Both the position numbers and the translations under genes were made by a program. A stretch of 12,596 nucleotides of DNA from Actinomycetes bacterium. Lineage in GTDB: Bacteria; Actinomycetota; Acidimicrobiia; Acidimicrobiales; RAAP-2. Shown here piece by piece: positions 7,156 through 12,596 of the stretch; position 1 is the stretch's first letter; every line of letters begins with the position of its first letter. The notes below the pieces were generated by a model. It saw only the letters and a program-made list of their open reading frames with translations. It was not told the DNA's origin and searched no databases. The stretch lies in assembly GCA_021849435.1 (NCBI GenBank), contig JAJZSX010000031.1, forward strand, positions 1 through 12,596, given 5' to 3'.

Positions 7156-7261
7156 TGGCGTTTCATCGACTTCGGTGAGTAAAGCGGGACTAGATCGAAT
7201 CTGCCTTCATTGTCCGCTTGTGTACTTCGAATTCATATTTTCGGACATGACAAAGGCCTGA

Positions 7262-7298
7262 GGCACCCGACGGGAACCTTCGGCCCCCGTCGGGTGCC
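7262..7298. terminator. Strong hairpin in the junction between the HD and metal genes
   Basis: A perfect 13-bp stem, GGCACCCGACGGG at 7262-7274 with its complement at 7286-7298, encloses an 11-base loop. There is no T run on either side, so it is either a factor-assisted bidirectional terminator or another structured element. It stands between the upstream region of the HD gene and the metal-gene block and may insulate the two. Confidence 0.5.
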
Positions 7299-7337
7299 GC
7301 CTGGGCGGTACAGCGGCGAGGCGTGTGAGAACTTTCT

Positions 7338-7430
7338 TTACGTATTCGAGTACTCAATCCTCACCCGTTCGGTGTATCGAACTGGCGTTGCCCCGACTTC
7401 TGAGGTGAAGGTCCGCGCAAACTGAAACTT
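7338..7430 (-). pseudogene. Remnant of an AraC/GlxA-type transcription regulator
   Basis: On the minus strand about 27 codons read FQFARTFTSEVGATPVRY and then TERVRIEYSNT before a stop at 7338. The first part matches the second helix-turn-helix of AraC-family proteins, especially GlxA-like ones (pattern FxRxFxxEVGxTPxRYxERxRxE). The expected first helix-turn-helix and ligand domain are missing upstream, where the frame has no resemblance to the family, and the C-terminal end is cut. I read it as the scar of a gene broken by insertion or deletion. A chance similarity is possible because the fragment is short. Confidence 0.5.
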
Positions 7431-7480
7431 ACTTTGTGGAGCCTTGGTGGCCAGTTCCGATTGTACAAGCACATCCAGAA

Positions 7481-7504
7481 GACTGCAGGGACCATCCTGC
7501 AGTC
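7481..7504. repeat. Nine-bp inverted repeat downstream of merR
   Basis: GACTGCAGG (7481-7489) and CCTGCAGTC (7496-7504) form a perfect stem with a six-base loop, 78 bases beyond the merR stop. No T run follows on the minus strand. It may end the merR transcript or be a protein site. Confidence 0.4.
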
Positions 7505-7581
7505 CTTCGAGCCCCTTGCTTGCTCGCTCAGGCGTCAATCTCCATCAAGTCTTTTTCATTCTCCGAGTTCAGCGATTCACT

Positions 7582-7989
7582 TCAGCTCGATGCCTCGACG
7601 ATCCTGCACACGAGCGCATTCTCGCCTTTTCCTATGCTGTCGTGGGCCATACGGCGAACCTTGACGAGAGTCGTACGTAGCTCACGCAGGCTGCGAACCT
7701 TGTCGTCGATCTCGAGTATGTGCGTGTCAATGATGTCGAGGACAGTGGCGCATGGAGTTACCCCGGCCTGCTGGAGATCGAGAATGCGTTTGATCTCGTC
7801 CAGACTCAAGTCCAGCTCGCGTGCCTGATGGATGAACCGAAGCACATCGACATCGTTCGCGGCGTACGTGCGATAACCCGAGTCAGTGCGCGTGGCAGCA
7901 GGAATGAGCCCGCGCCGTTCGTAGAGACGGACGGCCCTTGGAGTGAGGCCCGACCGTTCGGCGACCTGGCTGACCGTGAGGGTGTTCAT
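7582..7989 (-). CDS. MerR-family metal-responsive regulator
   Basis: This is a 135-residue MerR protein. The winged helix-turn-helix is at 1-70 (LTVSQVAERSGLTPRAVRLYERRGLIP, then SGYRTYAANDVDVLRFI), followed by a long dimerisation helix (about 82-113). Candidate metal ligands are Cys80 at the helix start and Cys128 near the C-terminus (ENALVCRIVE), with His116 where ZntR/MerR proteins have a Cys. It is divergent from the P-type ATPase operon, and its presumed operator sits in that operon's promoter, so it very likely senses the exported metal and activates export. I cannot tell Cu, Zn, Cd or Hg from the ligands alone. The ATG at 7989 has GAGG only two bases ahead, but a fair -10 places the transcript start near the ATG, so the mRNA may be leaderless. 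Confidence 0.88.
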   Translation of the reverse strand: MNTLTVSQVAERSGLTPRAVRLYERRGLIPAATRTDSGYRTYAANDVDVLRFIHQARELDLSLDEIKRILDLQQAGVTPCATVLDIIDTHILEIDDKVRSLRELRTTLVKVRRMAHDSIGKGENALVCRIVEASS

Positions 7990-7995
7990 GTCCTC

Positions 7996-8027
7996 ATCTT
8001 ATCTCCTTGACTTTGACCCTGCGTCAA
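7996..8027 (-). promoter_or_regulatory. Possible promoter of merR, overlapping the operon operator
   Basis: On the minus strand TTGACG (8027-8022) and TAAGAT (8001-7996) lie 20 bases apart. Transcription would begin about six bases on, at or next to the merR ATG (7989). The -35 lies in the operator of the opposite promoter, so MerR could repress its own gene while activating the operon. Confidence 0.4.
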
Positions 8028-8038
8028 GGTTGTACGCT
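8007..8038 (+). promoter_or_regulatory. MerR-type promoter and operator of the metal-export operon
   Basis: TTGACT (8007-8012) and TACGCT (8033-8038) are separated by 20 bases, the overlong spacer typical of MerR-activated promoters. Within the spacer lies the imperfect repeat ACTTTGAC-cctgc-GTCAAGGT (8010-8017 and 8023-8030), with one mismatch. Geometry and position between divergent merR and ATPase genes support the call. Confidence 0.75.
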
Positions 8039-8159
8039 CACTTCGCCGACCACGAAAGCGAATCCAATGAGGTATGTGACGAGATGGATAAAGCGTAGCG
8101 AAAGGCTCTCCAAAGAGTCCGGCGCCAGTGCAGTTCGCTTCCCGCCGGGGGTTGACACC

Positions 8160-10703
8160 ATGGCAAGAGTGACGACGAATGCTCCGGAGGCGGCTGGCTA
8201 CTGGGCGGAGGACCTGCCGGACGGACATGCTCGATTCAGAGCCAGGATCGGCGGGCTGCACTGCTCACTGTGCACGGGCACGATCGAACGGGCGCTCGGC
8301 CAGCGAGTCGGGGTCGAGAAGGTGGCCGTCAGCCTGACGCACGAACAGGCGCTCGTTGACTATGACCCGTCTCTGGTCAGCGCCAACGATTTGGTCGACA
8401 CGCTTCATGACATCGGCTATCGCATCTCTGACCCCCGCAAGCTCCGCTCGTACGAGCAGGAAGAGGCAGAGCTGGTCACAGAGGGGCGTCGGTTGTTCGT
8501 CGCCGTTGCGACCAGCCTGACCACGATTGCCCTTATCGTTGACCTGACCAACCGGGCTGCGTACGCCATCCCGGTGCTCGTGGGAGCGTTCCTGCTCGCC
8601 GCTTCGTGGTTGGTCCTCCGTGGCCAGGGACGACGTGTCGCCGTCGCGGGCACGGCTGGCGCGGCATTGTTCGCTGGAGCAGCGCTTGGCGTCAATGCCA
8701 CAGGGCTCTCCCATGGAGCCACCCCCTACGTGGTGGGCGTGCTCGCCGTTGCCGTGGTCTTTGGGCTCGCCGTTCACATTCTCTTTACGGCTGTACAGTC
8801 GCTGCGACGGGGAATCTTGAACCAGCACGTCATGTTGGAAGCCGGTGCCTTCGCTGGCCTGGCTGGCGGCATCATCGGTCTGGCGCTCCGGCCAACCGGA
8901 TACCCCACGGCAGCGTTCTTTGCCGTCTCGGTGCTGGTGGTCAACTATCACGTCTTTTCCGAGTGGCTGTCACTGCTAGTCAAGACCCGCAGTTCCCAGG
9001 CAGTACGCCACCTCCTCGACCTCCAGCCCGACACTGCACGGGTTCTCCGAGATGGGATGGAGACCGAAGTGCCCGTCGAGGGCGTCGCCCTCGGTGAGCT
9101 GGTCCGGGTACGACCGGGCGAACGGGTGCCCGTCGATGGGACGGTGATCGAAGGCCGCTCAGCAGTGGATCAGTCACTTGTTACCGGCGAACCCATCCCG
9201 GTGGACGTGGGTGTCGGGGACACCGTGATCGGAGGGTCGATCAACACCACCGGAACGCTTCTCCTCCAGGTGAGCGCTGTCGGCGAAACGAGCTTCCTGG
9301 CTCAGGTGGTGCGGTCGGTGGAGGATGCCCGTGCCCTCAAGCCCGGCATCTTGCACCTGGTGGACCGCATCCTTCGCGTCTACACGCCCGCTGTGCTGTC
9401 GATCTCGGTTCTCGCCCTCGTCGGTTGGCTGCTCGGCTCTTGGGCCGTTACAGGCACTGTTGACGTCCAGCGTGCCGTCTTTGCGGCGCTGTCCGTCCTG
9501 GTCATGGGGTACCCATGCGCTGCGGGCATCGCTGCCCCACTTTCCATCGTGCGAGGGGCAGGGGATGCAGCAGACCAGGGAATCATCATGCGCACCGGGG
9601 AAGCGTTCCAGGCGTTCGGACAAGTCCGCACCGTCGTGCTCGACAAGACCGGCACCCTCACTCAGGGACGCCCCGGCGTGCGCGAGGTGATAGCTCCTGA
9701 CGGTACGGACTCCGCCGAGGTGCTGAGCCTCGCAGCAGCAGCAGAGACGGCTTCCGAGCATCCCCTTGGTCGGGCCATCGTGGAGGCCGCCCTGGAGCGA
9801 GGTCTTGAGATACCACGTGCCGACGAGTTCGAGTCAGTGACCGGCCAGGGCGTCGTCGCTCTCGTCGCCGGTCGCCGGATCGTGGTCGGTCGTCCCTCGC
9901 TCGTTGCCCACCAAAACGGCGCCGCCGTCCAGTTGTTTGAGCAGATGGAGGCAGCCGAGGAGACGGGGTCAACAGTGGTAGCGGTCTGCTCGGACAGTCG
10001 CCTACTCGGGGCTGTCGTCCTGGCCGACGAACTTCGACCCGATGCCGCTGAGGCAATCGCCTCCATGCGATACGCCGGGCTCGTGCCCGTGCTCGTGACG
10101 GGGGATAACCCGCGTGCCGCAGCGGCAATAGCTGCCCAGGCGGGCATCGAAGCCGTCCACGCCGCGATCCTTCCGGGCGACAAGGCGGCCATCATCCGGG
10201 ACTTGCAGCGCTCGGGCAGGGTGGCCATGGTTGGCGACGGCATCAACGATGCGCCAGCTCTGATGCAGGCTGACGTAGGGCTGGCGATGGGGGGTGGTAC
10301 TGACATTGCCATGGAGTCGGCCGACATTATCCTCGTCAACAATCGACTGACCTCGGTCATGATTGCTCGAGACATTTCTCGGCGCAGCTACCGCAAGACC
10401 CGCCAGAACGTCGCCCTGGCGTTCACCTTCAACGGCTTGGGCATCCCGGCTGCCGCAACAGGTCTCGTCCATCCCGTATGGGCGATGGCGGCCATGGCCG
10501 TCAGCGTCACATCTATCTTCGCCAACTCATTGTGGGGTCGCCCTGCCCTGCTGTTCCAAGCCGTGCTCAGCGTCGGGCGGGGTCAACCCGAGGAGGAGAC
10601 GTCCGGAACTCCGGCAGCGACTTCCCTGCCGGTTGAGGCAGAGGCACTCTCTTCGTCAGACGGCTCCCAACATCCCGACAAGCGAGTGAGGCGATCGTCA
10701 TGA
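8160..10703 (+). CDS. P1B-type heavy-metal-exporting ATPase with N-terminal HMA domain and YPC motif
   Basis: This is an 847-residue membrane pump that exports a soft metal using ATP. In order there is an HMA domain with CSLC (Cys35, Cys38); six predicted helices before the actuator domain, where four are usual; actuator motif TGEP (342-345); a helix with YPC (451-453) in place of the metal-binding CPC; phosphorylation site DKTGT (Asp495); SEHP (His534), the P1B nucleotide-binding mark; and GDGINDAP from 692. Two final helices carry FNGLGIP and AVSVTS, loosely like Cu-pump motifs. The start at 8160 is chosen near the first conserved residues; 8067 is an in-frame alternative just downstream of the promoter, and the longer frame from 8007 starts inside the promoter. 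The last bases overlap the next gene (ATGA). Substrate is uncertain: Cu(I), Hg or Cd/Zn. Confidence 0.93.
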   Translation: MARVTTNAPEAAGYWAEDLPDGHARFRARIGGLHCSLCTGTIERALGQRVGVEKVAVSLTHEQALVDYDPSLVSANDLVDTLHDIGYRISDPRKLRSYEQEEAELVTEGRRLFVAVATSLTTIALIVDLTNRAAYAIPVLVGAFLLAASWLVLRGQGRRVAVAGTAGAALFAGAALGVNATGLSHGATPYVVGVLAVAVVFGLAVHILFTAVQSLRRGILNQHVMLEAGAFAGLAGGIIGLALRPTGYPTAAFFAVSVLVVNYHVFSEWLSLLVKTRSSQAVRHLLDLQPDTARVLRDGMETEVPVEGVALGELVRVRPGERVPVDGTVIEGRSAVDQSLVTGEPIPVDVGVGDTVIGGSINTTGTLLLQVSAVGETSFLAQVVRSVEDARALKPGILHLVDRILRVYTPAVLSISVLALVGWLLGSWAVTGTVDVQRAVFAALSVLVMGYPCAAGIAAPLSIVRGAGDAADQGIIMRTGEAFQAFGQVRTVVLDKTGTLTQGRPGVREVIAPDGTDSAEVLSLAAAAETASEHPLGRAIVEAALERGLEIPRADEFESVTGQGVVALVAGRRIVVGRPSLVAHQNGAAVQLFEQMEAAEETGSTVVAVCSDSRLLGAVVLADELRPDAAEAIASMRYAGLVPVLVTGDNPRAAAAIAAQAGIEAVHAAILPGDKAAIIRDLQRSGRVAMVGDGINDAPALMQADVGLAMGGGTDIAMESADIILVNNRLTSVMIARDISRRSYRKTRQNVALAFTFNGLGIPAAATGLVHPVWAMAAMAVSVTSIFANSLWGRPALLFQAVLSVGRGQPEEETSGTPAATSLPVEAEALSSSDGSQHPDKRVRRSS

Positions 10704-10909
10704 TAACCACGACCATTAAAGTCAAAGACATCCACTGCCGGAATTGTGAGAACACGATCCGAACCACACTCTCACGGCTGCCAGGAGTGGTTCACGTCGT
10801 GCCTTCTGCTGAGCGCAACGACGTGAAGGTGAGCTACGACGATGCCAAGATCACCGAAGCCGAGTTGTGTAAGAAGTTATCGGAAGTCGGCTATGAAGCG
10901 ACCTCCTAG
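10700..10909 (+). CDS. HMA-domain metallochaperone (CopZ-like)
   Basis: This is a 69-residue single HMA domain with the metal-binding loop IHCRNC (Cys13, Cys16) and the beta-alpha-beta-beta-alpha-beta pattern of CopZ/MerP-like proteins (LPGVVHVVPS, NDVKVSYD). There is no signal peptide, so it acts in the cytoplasm, probably passing the metal to the ATPase's N-terminal HMA domain or keeping it bound. The loop lacks the usual Met before the first Cys spacing of many copper chaperones (it has IHC rather than MTC/MHC), so the metal is not certain. ATG overlaps the TGA of the ATPase gene, showing tight coupling. The gene is 17 bases overlapped by the next one. Confidence 0.9.
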   Translation: MITTTIKVKDIHCRNCENTIRTTLSRLPGVVHVVPSAERNDVKVSYDDAKITEAELCKKLSEVGYEATS

Positions 10910-11435
10910 GACTCCCGACACTGATCCAGAGCCCGGACCAGTTTTGGAACCGGATGATGCGCCACACGAACCCACACCCACCCAGGGATGGCGGCGGCTA
11001 CACAGCTCCGTTACCGGTGGTGCAGGACTGCTCGGCGGCGTCTCCTGCACCGTCTCCATGACTCTTGCTATGCTTGGACTTGTTGGCACCGCCGCAGTGC
11101 AGGCGGGGCACTCGGCGGGAGACATGGCTGGCATGACCGCCACCAGCGGGCCAGCGGTGCATTCGTCCGACCCCGTGTTGGCATTCTTCATCGATCACGG
11201 CCCCACCATTCTCATCGTCTCCGCAGTTCTTGTTGTCTTCTCCCTTGGAGTACGACGACGCTGGTTTGTTGTACCAGCGCTCGTCGTCGGGGCGCTCATG
11301 TACTGGGGCATGTACGCGCAGTCAAGCGTGACGGTGATGTACGTGGCAAGCGGCATCGGGATCCTGGTGTGGATCCTCCTCTTCGTCGCTGTCGGCAGTG
11401 CGCGCAGTATCCGTCTAGTTGACCTCACGGGTTGA
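10893..11435 (+). CDS. Four-helix membrane protein of the metal operon (unknown function)
   Basis: I do not recognise a family with confidence. From ATG at 10893 the product has 180 residues: a Pro/Asp-rich cytoplasmic tail (1-40), TM1 (about 44-69) with a buried Cys52 in GVSCTVSM, a predicted external loop (70-103) with His73, Met78, Met81, His90 and His102, then TM2 (104-121), an Arg triplet, TM3 (124-142) and TM4 (146-167). The Met/His loop and membrane Cys suggest metal contact, and the size and TM1 pattern distantly recall MerT-like transporters, but this is inference. The longer frame from 10842 would overlap deeper into the chaperone gene; GGAAG before 10893 supports the shorter one. 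The 3' end overlaps the opposite-strand redoxin gene by 11 bases. Confidence 0.7.
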   Translation: MKRPPRTPDTDPEPGPVLEPDDAPHEPTPTQGWRRLHSSVTGGAGLLGGVSCTVSMTLAMLGLVGTAAVQAGHSAGDMAGMTATSGPAVHSSDPVLAFFIDHGPTILIVSAVLVVFSLGVRRRWFVVPALVVGALMYWGMYAQSSVTVMYVASGIGILVWILLFVAVGSARSIRLVDLTG

Positions 11436-12072
11436 CGAGGGACGCCGACCGCAAACTATCGAAGCGAGTGGCTTTGCCTAACAGCGCCGACATCGTACTG
11501 ACCGGCACACTGTTCTCATACGTGATACGACGATTCGAGGAAACGAAGAAGTACTCATCCGGAGTACCTGACGGATCGTAGGCGTAACTGAGTGACTTCG
11601 ACGCGAGGCCCCAGGTCCAGGCTGCGTTGGCGAATGTCGATCCCGCGGCGGCCCTTGCAAACACGGAGAGGTTCGTGACGGCCCCGCGACCAGAACCGAG
11701 GTCGCCGTAGAGGTCAAGCACGAGTACGTGCACGTGATCGTGCGCGAGCTCACGTAAATGTTGGGCGACCGCGGGGATGCTCACCACGCAGCTGGCGCAT
11801 CCAGTGACCACGAACCACACCATGGTCGTTCGTTTACCAAAATATGAGTCGAGGCTCACGGTTCGATCGGACGTTGTTGTGAAGGTGCCGGTTGGCGCGA
11901 GTCGGCCCACCGAGGCGTTCGGACGTGACGTCGCTGAAGCCGGATTGACACCGTTCGCCACGATGGAAAGAACCGGTACCAGTAGAACGGCGAGCACCAA
12001 TCCGAGCACCGGCGCGCGGAACCAACGGTGCCGCAACAAAGACGATCGCACTGATTTCGGTTCACTCGTCAC
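11425..12072 (-). CDS. Membrane-anchored thioredoxin-like protein (TlpA/redoxin fold)
   Basis: This is a 215-residue protein. A single N-terminal helix (about 20-40, APVLGLVLAVLLVPVLSIV, after basic residues) anchors or exports it, so the domain acts outside the membrane. The domain (about 58-205) is thioredoxin-like: an APTGTFTTTSDRTVSLDSYFGK lead strand, then WFVVTGCASC with the active-site pair Cys92/Cys95, and later the DEYFFVSSNRRI strand. The usual Trp before the first Cys is Gly, which should alter redox potential. It could be a thiol oxidoreductase that delivers or protects Cys ligands, or a metal-binding CxxC. The start is a GTG that overlaps the TGA of the upstream paralogue by four bases. 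The gene converges on the metal operon with an 11-base overlap. Confidence 0.8.
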   Translation of the reverse strand: MTSEPKSVRSSLLRHRWFRAPVLGLVLAVLLVPVLSIVANGVNPASATSRPNASVGRLAPTGTFTTTSDRTVSLDSYFGKRTTMVWFVVTGCASCVVSIPAVAQHLRELAHDHVHVLVLDLYGDLGSGRGAVTNLSVFARAAAGSTFANAAWTWGLASKSLSYAYDPSGTPDEYFFVSSNRRITYENSVPVSTMSALLGKATRFDSLRSASLVNP

Positions 12073-12596
12073 GCGAGCTTCGCCGCCTGTGAGAGGAGAT
12101 TGGGCATCGTCGTCGACGGTGCGCCATTGACGTAGACGATCCGGCCTTGGCGGCTAAGTAAGTAGTAGATGTCGAGATAACTGTACGGATCGTAGTTTCG
12201 AGTGAGCGTGGACGACGACGTGGCAAAGGTCCAATCCGGATTGGAAAACTGGGTCCCGGCGAGCTGTCGACCAAATGCGGAAATGCTCGGACCCGACTGA
12301 CCGAGGTCGCGGTACAGCTCAATCTCGACCACGTGCACGCCATCGACCCTCAGTCGTGTCACATTCTGAGCCATGGTTTGCGTGCCCGCCTGACACGACG
12401 AGCACCACGTGGCCACGAACCACAGCAGGGTCGGCTTTCCTCGAAGCGACGCGACGCTAACGCGATGGCCAGAGGTTGTGGTGAACGTTCCGGTGGGCGC
12501 TTCGAGACCCACGGCCCGGGCGGTGCCCATGCGAGAGGCGTTGGGCGACGAAGGCGTTGACGTACTCGAACTGAGGTGTAGTCCAAGAACGGTGGC
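12069..12596 (-). CDS. Thioredoxin-like protein, paralogue of its neighbour (N-terminus beyond the window)
   Basis: The frame is open to the right edge (reading ATVLGLHLSSSTSTPSSPNAS before a Met at 12530), so the gene is 5'-truncated by the window; the internal Met at 12530 is probably not the start. It has the linker PNAS and LEAPTGTFTTTSGHRVSVASLRGK, nearly the same as the neighbour, then WFVATWCSSC with the standard Trp and Cys pair, and the strand IYYLLSRQGRIVYVNG. The two genes are clearly tandem duplicates. This copy keeps WCSSC, the neighbour has GCASC. Translation of the pair is coupled by a GTGA overlap. Role: extracytoplasmic thiol/disulfide exchange by family; substrate unknown. 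Confidence 0.85.
   Translation of the reverse strand, partial: ATVLGLHLSSSTSTPSSPNASRMGTARAVGLEAPTGTFTTTSGHRVSVASLRGKPTLLWFVATWCSSCQAGTQTMAQNVTRLRVDGVHVVEIELYRDLGQSGPSISAFGRQLAGTQFSNPDWTFATSSSTLTRNYDPYSYLDIYYLLSRQGRIVYVNGAPSTTMPNLLSQAAKLA

Noticed and set aside
8007..8159. P-type ATPase starting at 8007
   Set aside because: That start lies on the -35 of the MerR-type promoter, so it would be upstream of the transcript start; 8160 or 8067 fit better.
10893..11435. Calling the four-helix protein MerT
   Set aside because: The paired Cys of MerT TM1 is absent; one Cys and similar size are not enough.
1..12596. CRISPR array, rRNA genes or insertion sequences
   Set aside because: No regularly spaced repeats, rRNA segments or transposase motifs were seen.

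Overview
The window suggests an actinobacterium of moderate GC (I estimate about 60 percent, lower than Streptomyces). The evidence is a RepSA-type initiator with an FtsK-type transfer ATPase, an SCO3933-like regulator, GTG starts and many four-base stop/start overlaps. An acidophilic or otherwise lower-GC lineage would fit, but I cannot place it further.

Positions 14-7046 are the backbone of an actinomycete integrative and conjugative element (AICE, the pSAM2 type). The minus-strand series, in transcription order, is an SCO3933-like regulator (4680-5012), an FtsK/SpoIIIE transfer ATPase (3290-4615), a RepSA-like HUH replication initiator (1707-3290), an excisionase (1364-1720) and a tyrosine integrase (14-1309). 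The last codons of the integrase run through the 3' part of a tRNA-Lys(UUU) gene (25-68), which is the presumed attachment site. The tRNA 5' half is missing, so this end looks like attP or a junction rather than an ordinary attL. A 200-bp divergent control region (5013-5212) carries at least four small palindromes. It faces a plus-strand pair: an XRE regulator with a DUF5919-like C-terminal domain (5213-6019) and a Nudix hydrolase (6016-6486) resembling the pSAM2 immunity factor Pif. An HD-domain phosphohydrolase (6483-7046) converges on the Nudix gene.

Positions 7047-7581 are a mostly noncoding junction. They hold two strong hairpins and a short remnant of an AraC/GlxA-type regulator. From 7582 there is a metal-resistance cassette: a divergent MerR-family sensor with a typical long-spacer MerR promoter, a P1B-type ATPase with YPC in place of the usual CPC, a CxxC HMA metallochaperone and a four-helix membrane protein. 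The three plus-strand genes overlap and are probably one operon. From 11425 to the right edge, two tandem paralogous thioredoxin-like proteins (CxxC, membrane-anchored or secreted) run convergently toward the cassette; the second is cut by the window edge.

Inference: the element moves by integrase/excisionase-mediated recombination, rolling-circle replication and FtsK-type double-stranded DNA transfer. The XRE, Nudix and HD genes probably provide control and immunity. The metal genes are probably cargo, but the right end of the element was not found, so the cassette could also be host DNA next to it.
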